From Pisaster brevispinus (taxonomy: Eukaryota > Echinodermata > Asteroidea > Forcipulatida > Asteriidae): a stretch of 64,000 bases of DNA. The position numbers and the translations under genes were made by a program. Below, piece by piece: positions 52,501-59,287 of this stretch. Under the pieces are notes generated by a model that saw only the letters and a list, made by a program, of their open reading frames with translations, searched no databases and had not been told where the DNA came from. Within the stretch, counting starts at the first letter, position 1. Every line of letters starts with the position of its first letter. The stretch covers positions 10,484,091 to 10,548,090 of the forward strand of contig JAMKCF010000002.1 of assembly GCA_023634235.1 (NCBI GenBank). Reading direction: 5' to 3'.

Positions 52501-54440
52501 AAGACGCCTCTAACATACTCTATCGTAACTCAACACCAAAATATTAGGAGTGAACATGTAGACGAGATTGGCATGCCTGTTCCAATGACACACAAATTTG
52601 TTACATGTATTTGGCCCTTAAGTCCCAAAATATACAAAGTCAGACAGCTTTGTGATTAGGATTTTGGTGGATTTAAGGCCATTGATAAATACAGAGTTTT
52701 ACAGACTGCACTTTTTTTCTTCATCACGACAGTGATGCATGAAAAAAAGGAGTCAAATGTAAAGTATCTTTCTGTATTAGACAATGATGACTCATTGTGC
52801 ATGTCATTACTGTAAACTGATTATGCTGTTGATGCAATACGGTGCAGCATGTACATGTAATTACATGGCAGTGGAATTCTTCCTTATCATGGGAATTCTA
52901 GATGGACTTTTAAAGGTAGGGTCATTGTTTGGTCTTTGTCAACGTAATGCTGATTTATAGGACAAATTGTCAATAAAGATACAATAAAAGTCACCTGTGA
53001 AAATCTCAGCTGAGTACAGGAGTACAGTGTCTACTTGTTGAGATAACACCGAGCAAAAAAATTGTCCCAGTATATTAATCAAAAATGTCGAATCCATCTA
53101 CGTTTAGCGAGACGACAGCGGGTACCAACCGCATATTTGGCCGAAGCATTCACAAACGAATACCACAGAAATTTGAATCTAAAAAAGACGCCTGATCTTT
53201 GGAGATACAAAATTGTTGAGGCAATTTTGTTGATTTATAATCAATGGGGGGCACTTTCGATTCAATAATTTCGCAAGATGCTTACTACTTTACCATCTTT
53301 ATAATGAGTAGGCTTTCGGATAAAAGGTTTTTTGTCCGGGTGTTTCAAGAAAAATAAAAACTCCTACAGTGACTAGTAATTAATATTAAAAAAACCCATA
53401 AATTTACCTCTTGAAAAACAACCAGTGAAACATACGCACTTAGCAGACCCTGTTCTGTCATGAAATTACACAAAAACCACACAATTTCAAGGGATATTTA
53501 TGTGAATGACTATATTTTACTTTTAAAATATCTTTCCAACCATATTAATTTCAAAACAAACGCTTTTTATAAGGCACCCAATCCGAAGGCAACATGCCCC
53601 TTTAAAGTCAACACTGCCATATGGCCTGGAGGTGAATGGGACATTTGAATCTACAACATACCCCTTCCTCGTCCCGCTCCTCGACTCCCTCTCATCGCTG
53701 GGCCCCCTCCCCCTCTGCCAGTCAGACGTAGCACCACTGAGCTGTTCACACACTGAGACAAACACCTCTGCAATCCAAAAAAATCGTTCAAATCATAAAG
53801 AAACTCAATTTCTCATAGAGCCAGATAAATTTGTTATTGTTTGACGGCCATTTTAATAATGCATTATTTATGCAGAATGCATAGTTGTGCGTTCAAAAAC
53901 TGATTTATCATTGCCCATAAAGGTGGCCGTCTTACACACTGTGGGGCGTCAAGCTGAGACTATCCACTGAACACAGCTTGTACTTACAATTGAGCAACTT
54001 GTTTTTGTACGGTTGAATGGGGCACTGAATTAGTGCGAAAATTTGTTTTTAAGAGTATTTTACTCTTAACGCGGTTATATACACTGGTATATAAAGCAAG
54101 GCTCGGCATAAATGTGCCATCTGCCCCCCCAGAAAATCCTTGGGCGACTCACCTGTTCTTCATCGTTAAGAGGCAACAATGCCATTGGTGTGAGCGCCTC
54201 CTTCTTTGCAATGGATGTGGCGTCTTCCAAGCTGCTCGGCATCTTCTCACTCTTACGATACAACGCTAGCATCTCCTCCCTACCGTAGCGGTGTTCGGCA
54301 AGCTTGAACTGCGTTGGTACGGTAGAGGGGGGTAGACCCGTAGGGACTCCTATACCTGGAGATGGTGGGGGTGAGGTGACGCTGGTGCCGGTGGACAAAG
54401 CACGCAGCCACTGGGGGCCGAAGTTCAAAGTCTCGGACAT
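31272..54440 (-). CDS. GIGYF2: GIGYF1/2 orthologue (GRB10-interacting GYF protein 2-like), 23 coding exons
   Basis: This is a translational-repression scaffold. In known family members it binds the cap-binding protein 4EHP (EIF4E2), DDX6 and proline-rich partners such as ZNF598 through its GYF domain, acting in the cytoplasm. I joined 23 coding exons by GT-AG sites: 54440-54153, 53767-53662, 52011-51906, 50889-50654, 50225-49996, 48934-48859, 48270-47687, 46423-46279, 45467-45301, 44619-44372, 43795-43479, 42920-42865, 42400-42222, 41191-40829, 39082-39025, 38135-38016, 37236-37124, 36709-36601, 35971-35796, 35095-34987, 34609-34513, 33022-32859, 31505-31272. The lengths sum to 4281 nt, or 1426 codons plus stop, with every phase consistent. 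Landmarks are the 4EHP-binding region (residues ~47-57), an RG-rich part (~115-140), a GTFDSSGAF block (~308-316), the GYF domain (~579-636), a Glu/Arg/Gln coiled coil (~854-1090), a conserved helical C-terminal region (~1260-1330) and a lysine-rich tail ending in GEIQTLDE. Human GIGYF2 is about 1300 residues. The start codon is chosen because MSETLNFGPQWLRAL matches the family N-terminus. Exon boundaries were read by eye and have no transcript support. Confidence 0.95.
32261..32425. mobile_element. Degraded GGCATGAT-family MITE
   Basis: Contains CATTTGGTCCTCGGAGAAA, GGGCTGACCTACATGTACC, AAATCAAAGTAAGAAGAG and TATCATGCCTG in the same order as the copy at 1950-2107. Lies in the last intron of GIGYF. 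Confidence 0.5.
32859..33022 (-). CDS. GIGYF2: GIGYF exon 23 (residues 1295-1349), most conserved C-terminal block
   Basis: Acceptor CCTAG at 33023 and donor GTAAGATT at 32858. Contains PTFISFLQEVESPYEVHDYV, KMYLGES and FARQFLERR. The block is nearly colinear, residue for residue, with vertebrate GIGYF1/2 (FVSFLKEVESPYEVHDYI). Confidence 0.96.
33298..33380 (-). repeat. tRNA-derived SINE in GIGYF intron 22
   Basis: The minus strand reads GACTAGATAGCTCAGTTGGC with GGAGCACCGACACGTG, then GGTTGCAGGTTCAAATCC, giving clear A and B boxes. The T-stem is imperfect and no acceptor stem forms, so it is not a working tRNA gene. The tail TTTCTTTGTTCACCCC matches the SINE at 5245. Confidence 0.65.
33615..34362. 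mobile_element. pogo/Tigger-like nonautonomous element in GIGYF intron 22
   Basis: Inverted ends CAGTCGACTCTCGTTAATAT and ATATTAACGAGAGTCGACTG are flanked by TA on both sides, as expected of Tc1/mariner-pogo elements. Subterminal GATACGAG/GATAATACGAGG words repeat. No transposase frame remains. Confidence 0.82.
34513..34609 (-). CDS. GIGYF2: GIGYF exon 22 (residues 1263-1294)
   Basis: Acceptor CTATCGCAG at 34610 and donor GTAAGTTC at 34512. Encodes KLFQSNSASDEFTKWCEFML, parallel to the vertebrate LKLFQGVNKAQDGFTQWCEQ. Confidence 0.93.
34987..35095 (-). CDS. GIGYF2: GIGYF exon 21 (residues 1226-1262)
   Basis: Donor GTAGGA at 34986. The acceptor is a CAGCAG tandem at 35096-35101: the first AG gives an extra Ser codon that the second would omit. 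Encodes a Ser/Gln/Asn-rich linker ending SRVAKEE, which joins the helical C-terminal domain. Confidence 0.88.
35796..35971 (-). CDS. GIGYF2: GIGYF exon 20 (residues 1168-1225), tryptophan motifs
   Basis: Acceptor CTCTTCCAG at 35972 and donor GTAAG at 35795. Contains AAVWGGTNTN, SVWGEP and GFWDDAV, which correspond to the SVWGS, SIWSN and GFWDDAV motifs of vertebrate GIGYF1/2. Confidence 0.92.
36601..36709 (-). CDS. GIGYF2: GIGYF exon 19 (residues 1131-1167)
   Basis: Acceptor CCACTAG at 36710 and donor GTAAGCC at 36600. Encodes APPAKSLREIQDEQERQL, matching the vertebrate TKSLLEIQQEEARQM helix. Confidence 0.88.
37124..37236 (-). CDS. GIGYF2: GIGYF exon 18 (residues 1094-1130), polyQ then GWG
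   Basis: Acceptor GAGCAG at 37237 and donor GTAAGG at 37123. Encodes KQRQRQLQAQIL, a run of 14 glutamines (mixed CAG/CAA), then ARPAGWGNANQG, like the vertebrate LSGWGNVSKP. The acceptor is a GAGCAG tandem, so use of the upstream AG would add one Gln. Confidence 0.9.
38016..38135 (-). CDS. GIGYF2: GIGYF exon 17 (residues 1054-1093)
   Basis: Acceptor ATGACAG at 38136 and donor GTAAGTGG at 38015. Starts LPSTAMWAQPN (vertebrate LPSSSTWGQQSN) and ends IQQIQQEQRDRDRDE. Exactly 40 codons, phase 0 to phase 0, so skipping it would keep the frame. Confidence 0.9.
38490..38615 (-). repeat. Penelope-like terminal-repeat fragment
   Basis: The minus strand has CTAAAGACGATCAGAGCATA, CTGATCGAAACGTTGAG, then CAACACTACTCAAAAGAGAT, TTTCACATGGTGTTACCAC. 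The layout matches the copies at 41756-41885 and 41936-42060. GIGYF intron 16. Confidence 0.6.
38690..38995 (+). repeat. Full-length-looking tRNA-derived SINE in GIGYF intron 16
   Basis: The A-box region TGGCCAAGTGGTCTAGTGC and B-box TGGGTTCGATTCACGGTC are followed by a body with CACCCAGGTGTACAAATGGG and TACTCCCCAGGAAGTTGAG. It ends in GTAAAGCACTTGATATGTGC and an AT-rich tail. Confidence 0.72.
39025..39082 (-). CDS. GIGYF2: GIGYF exon 16 (residues 1034-1053), Gln-rich
   Basis: A 58-bp exon with acceptor TTCTACAG at 39083 and donor GTAGGATT at 39024. Encodes RQQQQQDALRRLQQQQQQSK, near-identical in plan to the vertebrate RQQQQQEALRRLQQQQQ. Confidence 0.9.
39303..39475. mobile_element. MITE, GCTTAAGCAG family (M3), copy 2
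   Basis: Ends ATTTCACAGAGCTGCTTAAG and CTTAAGCAGCTCTATGAAAT, with the internal pair TTGCTTAGCAGATATGAGCA / GGTAAGCATAATTTTGTTGT shared with copy 1. Between GIGYF exons 15 and 16. Confidence 0.82.
40545..40670 (-). repeat. tRNA-derived SINE (GTCTTGCTCAAGGACAC family)
   Basis: The plus strand reads TATCTTGCTCAAGGACACAA, CCGGGACTCGAACCCACACT, CTGCTGATCAGAAACACCA and CTGCTCGACCATGACAC. So the minus strand carries the tRNA-like A and B boxes. Close relatives lie at 43190-43345 (same strand) and 54588-54725 (opposite strand). Confidence 0.65.
40690..40795 (-). repeat. SINE copy related to 3727-3870
   Basis: The minus strand has CTCTGTGACCGCGGTTCGAA, TCCCAGACCAGAC and GTTGGGTTTTCAGTCCCTAC. The order matches the plus-strand SINE at 3727. 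Confidence 0.6.
40829..41191 (-). CDS. GIGYF2: GIGYF exon 15 (residues 913-1033), coiled coil
   Basis: Acceptor TTTTGTAG at 41192 and donor GTAAGATG at 40828. Encodes about 120 residues of charged helix with repeated RRAQEE units and a poly-Gln run, ending ERQRHQDIMR. The vertebrate counterpart is the RRKQEEALRRQ region. Confidence 0.92.
41756..42060. repeat. Inverted pair of Penelope-like terminal repeats
   Basis: Two ~125-bp copies face each other: 41756-41885 (minus) and 41936-42060 (plus). Each runs CTCCTGAAGACGAGCAGA, TATACTGTT, GAAACGTC, a short hairpin, AGATTTACACATGGTT and ACCCGCAAG. They lie in the GIGYF intron between exons 14 and 15 and could fold into a long hairpin in the pre-mRNA. 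Confidence 0.7.
42222..42400 (-). CDS. GIGYF2: GIGYF exon 14 (residues 854-912), coiled coil
   Basis: Acceptor ACATTGCAG at 42401 and donor GTTAGAGG at 42221. Dense Arg/Glu/Gln heptads begin the long single-helix or coiled-coil segment that is typical of GIGYF. Confidence 0.9.
42585..42772. mobile_element. GGCATGAT-family MITE, second good copy
   Basis: Ends AGGCATGATACTTGGTCC and GGGATATCATGCCCG. The internal words GATCTACATGTACA and AATTGGAAATTAGACTAAAG match the copy at 1950-2107. GIGYF intron 13. Confidence 0.65.
42865..42920 (-). CDS. GIGYF2: GIGYF exon 13 (residues 835-853)
   Basis: A 56-bp micro-exon with acceptor TCCCGTCAG at 42921 and donor GTAAGG at 42864. Encodes DDWDIGFWHPSMAKDAMEE. 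Phases match both neighbours. It leads directly into the coiled coil. Confidence 0.85.
43097..43345 (-). repeat. tRNA-derived SINE with body in GIGYF intron 12
   Basis: On the plus strand: CGATACAACCTGGGAAGCAG, CTTCGGAGGATACAATATT, GTGTCTTGCTTAAGGAAACA, ACCGGAATCGAACCCACACT. The first part also occurs at 33466-33530 (CGATACAACCTGGGAAGTGG). The element reads on the minus strand. Confidence 0.62.
43479..43795 (-). CDS. GIGYF2: GIGYF exon 12 (residues 729-834)
   Basis: Acceptor CATGTCAG at 43796 and donor GTTTGTAA at 43478. Encodes QQTLLRQQLISLQQQHQLLL, then an Ala-rich and Ser/Gly-rich linker, then SIWGGP. It corresponds to the vertebrate QQQLALLLQQF and SIWEL region. Confidence 0.88.
43850..44262 (+). 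mobile_element. 5'-truncated CR1/L2-like LINE, 3' end of reverse transcriptase ORF
   Basis: Translation in two frames gives the typical C-terminal region of CR1/L2-type ORF2: LHWLP, YKLMVLTCRSIHGTAPSFVS, then FRIAAPRLWYSLP and SSLKTHLSTVAYN. At least one frameshift separates the two parts. The 3' end GCGCCTTGAGCGCCTATTTG is typical of such elements. It is dead, and opposite in orientation to GIGYF, between exons 11 and 12. Confidence 0.78.
44372..44619 (-). CDS. GIGYF2: GIGYF exon 11 (residues 647-728), Gln/Pro-rich
   Basis: Acceptor TTTGCAG at 44620 and donor GTGAGCC at 44371. Encodes a low-complexity segment with several CAG-coded glutamine runs and a PPQPPQPPP stretch, ending LIQQQQAFIR. 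This matches the Gln-rich region just after the GYF domain in vertebrate proteins. Apparent open frames on the other strand are CTG-repeat shadows. Confidence 0.88.
44884..45060. mobile_element. MITE, GCTTAAGCAG family (M3), copy 3
   Basis: Ends CTGATTTCATAGAACTGCTT and GCTTAAGCAGCTCTACGAAA are inverted. TTTTTGCTTAGCAAGAATGA and GGAAAGCATAATTTTGTTGT match the other copies. GIGYF intron 10. Confidence 0.8.
45128..45185 (-). repeat. Short retroelement end
   Basis: ATTATAGAGCGCCATATGAG and CTCAAGTCGCTTCACAG resemble a retroelement 3' end. Truncated. Confidence 0.35.
45301..45467 (-). CDS. GIGYF2: GIGYF exon 10 (residues 591-646), GYF domain core
   Basis: Acceptor AACTCAG at 45468 and donor GTAAAAAAC at 45300. 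Contains GPFMSSEMADWFGAGYF, which has the invariant GPF, Trp and GYF residues of the domain (about 591-607). LLVKRGCDE, WGRVPF and a Pro-rich tail follow. The domain binds proline-rich PPGF-type ligands in the family. Confidence 0.95.
45541..45660. mobile_element. Palindromic MITE, second copy of the 6213 family
   Basis: CCAATTTCATGGCTTTGCTT and AAGCAGAGCCATGAAATTAG are inverted, with CAGAATTCTGTG/CGCAGAATTCCGC inside. Lies in GIGYF intron 9. Confidence 0.72.
46005..46140 (+). repeat. Penelope-like terminal repeat
   Basis: TCTCCTGAAGATGAGCAGAG, TATACTGTTCCAAACGTCAA, then GGCTCTTTTCAGAGCCACCA, AAAGAGATTTTCCCACAC and GTACACATAAGTTCAC. Same order as the copy at 41936. Confidence 0.6.
46279..46423 (-). 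CDS. GIGYF2: GIGYF exon 9 (residues 543-590), start of GYF domain
   Basis: Acceptor GGTTGTAG at 46424 and donor GTATACC at 46278. An acidic lead-in is followed by HENAFKWLYKDPQGSVQ, the first beta-strand half of the GYF domain. The domain is split across this and the next exon in phase 1. Confidence 0.93.
47345..47612 (+). repeat. Retroelement 3' end with (ATT)n tail
   Basis: GAAGCGCCTTGAGCGTCACT and GTGCTATATAAGAAGCCATT are followed by about six ATT units (47584-47604). This end type is shared by many SINE and LINE families. GIGYF intron 8. Confidence 0.55.
47687..48270 (-). CDS. GIGYF2: GIGYF exon 8 (residues 348-542), acidic linker and helix
   Basis: This is the longest coding exon. Acceptor GTTTTAG at 48271 and donor GTAAAG at 47686. 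The first two thirds is a Ser/Asn/Pro-rich linker. The end, GLAQMEKAAESLMAVIDE, aligns with the amphipathic helix that precedes the GYF domain in vertebrate GIGYF (LEQQAEKMVAYLQD). Confidence 0.9.
48859..48934 (-). CDS. GIGYF2: GIGYF exon 7 (residues 323-347)
   Basis: A short 76-bp exon with acceptor ATATACAG at 48935 and donor GTAGAAC at 48858. Encodes a hydrophilic Lys/Glu/Ser/Gly stretch with no recognised motif. It is supported by phase continuity with exons 6 and 8 rather than by conservation. Confidence 0.8.
49290..49450 (-). repeat. Possible SINE
   Basis: GGGAATCCAACCAGGCGAGC on the plus strand resembles an inverted B-box region, and the preceding AGACTGGAGGGCCCAGAGAG looks like a repeat body. 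No second copy in the window. Confidence 0.35.
49815..49862. repeat. Short hairpin repeat, CTGTCTTTATCC family
   Basis: CTGTCTTTATCC-TTCT-GGATAAAGACAG is a perfect 12-bp hairpin. Copies occur at 13046-13085 and 52148-52185, the latter with a mismatch and followed by TACAGGCCCAATGATATCA. Confidence 0.6.
49996..50225 (-). CDS. GIGYF2: GIGYF exon 6 (residues 246-322), DDX6-binding-like block
   Basis: Acceptor CATCATCAG at 50226 and donor GTCAGA at 49995. Contains EEMPEWTMDDPFDGDIGTF, and overall the conserved PEW...GTFDSSGAF block, which is diagnostic for GIGYF proteins. In published work this part contributes to DDX6 (Me31B) binding. The upstream half is Arg-rich. Confidence 0.93.
50654..50889 (-). 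CDS. GIGYF2: GIGYF exon 5 (residues 167-245), charged low-complexity region
   Basis: Acceptor CTTCTAG at 50890 and donor GTTTGTG at 50653. Encodes a charged, Arg/Ser-rich segment with repeated NWR motifs and WRQAGSRS, comparable with the ENWRIFRE and GGWRLAGSRR parts of the vertebrate protein. A competing open frame exists but breaks the phase with both neighbours. Confidence 0.88.
51906..52011 (-). CDS. GIGYF2: GIGYF exon 4 (residues 132-166)
   Basis: Acceptor CACTAG at 52012 and donor GTACGT at 51905. Encodes RGRGEYQRSVTMFDEE and ends in SRTMSWDER. Both segments parallel the vertebrate RGRGECGFYQRS and SQSWEER segments. Phase 1 enters and phase 2 leaves. Confidence 0.9.
52100..53450. other. 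GIGYF intron 3, mostly unannotated
   Basis: Contains the short hairpin repeat near 52148-52185. Otherwise AT-rich, with no recognisable coding, SINE or TIR structure. The 95-codon and 68-codon frames here are not protein-like. Confidence 0.4.
53461..53607. mobile_element. Half copy of MITE family M2
   Basis: CATGAAATTACACAAAAACC, ACACAATTTCAAGGGATATT, AAGGCACCCAATCCGAAGGC and CCCCTTTAAAG follow the right half of the element at 27160-27527. The left half is missing. Confidence 0.7.
53662..53767 (-). CDS. GIGYF2: GIGYF exon 3 (residues 97-131), start of RG-rich region
   Basis: Acceptor TTGCAG at 53768 and donor GTATGTT at 53661. The reading frame gives VNSSVVLRLTGRGGGG followed by RG repeats, closely matching the vertebrate VNSAAVLRLTGRGGGG block. 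The longer open frame in another phase across this exon is not the coding one. Confidence 0.92.
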
Positions 54441-54514
54441 TGCGCTTCACGTGTGGGGTGAGCTTGTGTGGATGGACAGAGGAAAGGGACTTGAGAAGTC
54501 TGAAGGCAGAGGAC
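54153..54514 (-). CDS. GIGYF2: GIGYF exon 2: end of 5'UTR plus first coding exon (residues 1-96)
   Basis: The acceptor is a clear polypyrimidine tract ending CCCACACAG at 54515, and the donor is GTGAGTC at 54152. The coding part starts at ATG 54440-54438. It contains the family motif LNFGPQWLRAL and the 4EHP-binding region HRYGREEMLAL. In the vertebrate proteins the residue before RYGREEML is Tyr; here it is His. The exon ends with the conserved NDEEQ in phase 0. Confidence 0.93.
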
Positions 54515-54587
54515 CTGTGTGGGAAAACAGAAACAGACAGTTTGTCATGAAAACTTTCTTTCATTCTCAATCTTTGATTGTAGCCTT

Positions 54588-54725
54588 TCGTGACCGAGCG
54601 GCCAAGCTCTGTGGTGTTTCTGATCAGCAGAGCGTGCGTTCGAGTCCCGGTCTTGACACTTGTGTCCTTCAGCAATACACTTACCCACACCATTATTGCT
54701 TTGTCCTTCGGATGGGACGTAAAAA
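54588..54725 (+). repeat. tRNA-derived SINE upstream of the GIGYF start exon
   Basis: CGTGACCGAGCGGCCAAGCT, TGCGTTCGAGTCCCGGTCTT, ACACTTGTGTCCTTCAGCAA and TTCGGATGGGACGTAAA give an A-box-like and a canonical B-box-like region. Same family as 40545 and 43190, opposite strand. Confidence 0.7.
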
Positions 54726-54799
54726 TGTTTCTCTTTCTTCAAACAACTTGAGCACCTTTTTGGTGGATACAAGCATGACAAGTGCTACATACATGTAAG

Positions 54800-57650
54800 A
54801 CTCCAGTATATATTATATATGTATATATGGTAGTTTTTTCCCTGCGTCAGTGCAAAAACGTTGTATCTCGACTTTACAACACCGTCATATCTCGTCATCT
54901 ATTGGTTTGTGTGTACATCCGGGTTACTTTAGCGGGATGCAAAGTTTTTAAAATTTAAACCTACATGTATGTGTAGCATTAATGCTATTTGGCAATGACA
55001 TGCATGTGACATGATGATTTACATGTAATTTGCCACAGTCAATGAAAATCGTGTGGCCACAAGTGTTTGACCCACACTTTGAGGTACAGTACATGTACAG
55101 AGTTCATGTGCAAAAAATACATGAATTACAGAATATAAAACCCCCAGAATGCCTCTCAGTCAAGAGAATAGTTTATGGACATGAGCAGTCACCTTGTTAC
55201 ACTATGTTTTTACTTGTGTACGGCAAAATACAGCAATGCCCATACCAGTGTCCAGCCTAGCCCCTTATCTTAGAACCCTTACCAGGAATACCAGTGTCGG
55301 GTATTTTGTAGGCACCGTGCTAAAATGCACCAAAAATGCAACACAGTTGAAATGGAAAAACTGCTCAATTCAGAAAAATGCACCAGGGTATTCCGTTGCA
55401 TTGTGAACTGAACTGTTTATGCCAGCCTTGGCACTGGGCTTTTTACCCTGTCACATGTACATGCACCACAACGCGAAATGAACTAACCAAGAAATTCCAA
55501 CAAAGTACAACTACTTTTACCATTTGGCACATTTTGTTATATTCCGGGCCGGCAAAAAGGCATTTTAACAATCATCACCTCGTCCCTGATTCCAGGCGAA
55601 ACCTATATTTAGGACCCCATAGAGGAAATCAGAGGAGTCTATACTTTGCAGTTTGTCATGTCCAGTCATGTACGTGGTTACTCAGTGTGCAGTATTCCCA
55701 AATGGCATTACTCATACTATAGTAGAAATGGTCTCCCACGCAAGCAAATATAACCAGGCTGTGCTCTTAGGCACTTACCTGGGATCAGTCTAATTTATGG
55801 GCAAGGTTGTCATCACTATGACTGGACTTTTCCGCCAACTGCAAATCTTTAATAATCTTTATAAAAAAAAGTATTAGAGTACATGTACTTTACACAATGT
55901 AGGTGGACACTGAAGATATGAAACACATGTACACTACATGTAGATGCAATGTAAGATGCACACATGTTCTGTGAATTGGTAGAGTAGACACTTTTTGGAC
56001 CCCTCCTACTGTCTGCCTCCTACAGTGTAATTCCTTCACTTCAGCAAGGAGGATATTGCAGGAGTTGGGCTTTTTAGAATCAATGAAACTATGCCAGCCT
56101 GCAATGATACTGAACATGTACATGAACTTACATGACAGTTTGAGTTCTGTGCAAAGTTGTGCAAATCATACACAACCTACCTGTACACTCTTGTACTATG
56201 TACATGTAATGGTGTTAACAACTTGGTCAACTTGCTGCAAAACATTGCCAAGAGTAGGAGGGTTAACCATGTTTTTCCCCCTAAATCTGCAGCTGTATGA
56301 AGGAATGCAAATGAACTTGATCCATCGTCATACATACATACATGTACATCAGATGCTGCCCCCTCACACTGTAACGCAGTACGCTTCACGAGACAGGAAC
56401 TCATCAATGGATGGTTTACAAAGTCCGCTTACCACACATCTTTTTATGCAAAATAATACATCTAACTTTTATTGGATCTGGCTGGTCCAGTTTTTCTTAT
56501 TTTTTAATAAATTCATCTTTTTAAATGTTGTGCTTTTAAAGTTGTGCAATTAATTTGTTTTTGTGTATCCCACTGTTTACAGCACTTCAAAGTGGCTCAT
56601 GCTAAATAAGGCATTTTTAAATTTCATGTATTTTTATTATTATAATTATTATAACTCATTCTTTAAGGCTCTAACAGCATTCTTCCTTTACAGTGGTCCG
56701 CTGGCCAAATGCCAGTTAAAACACCTGAGGACCAGTCAAAAATACAATCCAAGTGGTCTGGCTGGATAGTGTTGAAAAGCTTGAAAAGTTTAGTTAAACT
56801 AAAAGTATCCCTATTTATGTATTAACAGACTAGTGAAAAAGCTGACAGACCAGTGAATTGAAAAGCTGACTGGTCCTGCTGGCTGGTAAACATGGTCAAC
56901 TGAAAAAGTTAAGGGCTAACCCTGCTCTAAACCACCTAAGTCTTTGCATGATATTCATGACATACATGTACATGTACAATGTACATTACGTACATGTGGG
57001 TAGGGTATGCAATGTATGCAACAGTGTACATGTACATGTACATTGTACTCGACAATATGCATCCCTCATAACATGTACACTGTACATACATCATGTACAT
57101 GTTCATGACCCCCATGTCCTTGGCCCACATCATTACATGGTTTGTTAAAAAAAAACGAATCCAATGAGAAAAGTCTGCTAGCCTCCCTTGAGAAGTGCAT
57201 CCCTTGAGAAGTGCATCCCATGTGACCAGTGTACATTAGCTTCCACACAGGGGTCAAAGGGCATTTTGTTGCATGTCACATGTTACACACCCCACTGTAT
57301 GTACAATGTACAACAAGAAGCATTTGAAGTGTACATGTACAATGTACATGTACATTGTGCATACATGTACACATGTAAATGTAACTGATTATTTGATAGT
57401 ACCATGTGTTTTTTATTTCAGGGTCAAAGTTCATCATATGATCCATCGACATCTGTACAAGTAAAACCATGAGTTTACTAAAAAGGGATGACACAGCAGA
57501 GGTTAAATGTCAATGCAGGACTATATAATTCAGCAGGCTCTCTATGATCTCGTCTTACAGCAAGTTGTAACATGGGGAACAGTTTTGTTGACATCATTGG
57601 TTTAAATGTGCACAGCAACAACCATGCGTACACTTTTTGTTAAAAAGGTG
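54800..57650. other. GIGYF intron 1 interior with ACATGT-rich simple sequence
   Basis: Dense clusters of ACATGTACATGTAC words occur at 56960-57100 and 57325-57385, with scattered copies elsewhere. This is simple-sequence DNA common in some marine invertebrates. No gene seen. Confidence 0.55.
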
Positions 57651-59140
57651 ACAAATTTCAGCAGATGTGGCAGATTTATCCAAGTTTTTTTTTAGCTTTG
57701 AAAACCTCAAATCCCTTCTTCTTCTTTTTTTTTTTGGGGGGTGGGGGTTTGTGTTTCATAAATTCAGCAAACCAGTCTTAACATGGAACACTCAAGTACA
57801 TGTTTAGATCATTTTACATACAAAATTATCATTTACCAAAATAAATGAGTGCTCTCCCTGCCATGCCTGCATACCAGGCCTGCTGCATACAAACACAAAC
57901 CGTTTTCTTGATGAAACCACAACGAAATTTATCTCAAAAAAATTTGCCGAAAGTTAGAGACTAAATTTTACAGTAACACTATGTACAATACATTTACATA
58001 CAGTCCAGCCAGTTTTTCTATGGGGTTACACAGATCACTATGTTGACAAAGGACCGTTGATGTCAAATTTATTTTAATATCAATAAATATAGAGTATGAT
58101 CCAAGTACTGAAACCCAGATCGGCATTTAAACAAGTTTTTAAAAAGTAGTTTACATGACCCCTGCACAAATTGCCACAAAAGCATTGCATGTCTTCACAT
58201 ACACACATGATAAACATAAATCATGGCATTTGACCTGAGCAATCACCCGAAAAAAGAGAAAAAAAAGAAGGAAAAAAAAGTGCAAAACAAACCAAAAAAA
58301 GAAATAAAATCTTACATATTCAAATGAGCCTTTACTTTGTCCATGGTAATCCTACATTGTTATAATTTTATTATAATACAATGTACATGTAATAAAACCT
58401 ACACATTGTACAGCTTTTAGTATTACACAAGCTACAAAAAAAAGCGTCCAAGGGACTATGTGTTGCTGACCATGCTGCCTGATTACCAAGGTGTAACCAG
58501 TGACAACCCATGTTGTACTATGGCTTAAGCACGCACACCAGTGACAAATTGTCTTTAATTCTCAAGTCGATTACAAGCGTTTTTATATATTATTGCATAA
58601 TGGAATGTATTATTTCGCCAACAGAGGCGAATGCTTTATACTTTCTGTTGCGTTGTTGTGAAGGCGTCTGATTGCATTCAATAATTCTTACCTGTATTGC
58701 AGCATAAGTAGCAATATCTTCCTCTACAGTATATGCAAATACTATGGGCTGTTAGTGTTAGTAACAGCCCATTTATAACGATGTGACTGCATACATGTAC
58801 GTGTATGTCGGCATGCTCCAGAGGGTTGTGTTATGCTGTTGCGTTGTGGTATATTGTAATCACAAAATAATTTGGTCTTTGAAATTCATTTTACAGAAAC
58901 AATAACAAAACAGAGACTAAATTTCTCAGTGAAGTTCAAAGCACGGCAAATCCGCTGGCAGAAGTGAGATTCCCTTGTGATAAATAAACCGCTCAGTAAA
59001 CTTGACAATATAGACAAACTCTGTTAAAATATTTTTTTTAAAACTTGACACAAGTTGACAATTTGTTTGAAAGACAAGTGCAACCGCGCCAACAATGTTC
59101 ATAACTACCTGTTTCCTAGTAAAGAAAGAGAATTTTTCAT
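57650..59140. other. GIGYF intron 1, distal part
   Basis: A-rich, T-rich and G-rich short tracts (57720-57750, 58250-58310) but no supported feature apart from a tentative micro-exon at 58692-58724. Confidence 0.35.
58692..58724 (-). other. Possible alternative 5'UTR micro-exon of GIGYF
   Basis: Thirty-three bases on the minus strand lie between a TACTGTAG acceptor and a GTAAGAAT donor. There is no ATG in the segment. Matching splice signals of this quality occur by chance in introns, so this is tentative. Confidence 0.2.
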
Positions 59141-59145
59141 GCAAA

Positions 59146-59287
59146 CCGCATAGTTCGTGTCAATTTCGTGCCCCAGCTGCACAATTTTTATTTGTGTGGG
59201 CAGACTTTGGTTCAAAAATTGCATGCGCACAACTTCTAAAATTGGCTTGCCCAACAACAACAAAATCTTCAAAGATTGCGCCCAACA
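59146..59287. mobile_element. Truncated copy of the MITE at 8361-9057
   Basis: Inverse of the left half of that element: TTCGTGTCAATTTCGTG, CCACACAAATAAAAATTG-type text, AAAATTGGCTTGCCC and a terminal CAAAGATTGCGCCCAA. Only one TIR is kept. Confidence 0.72.
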
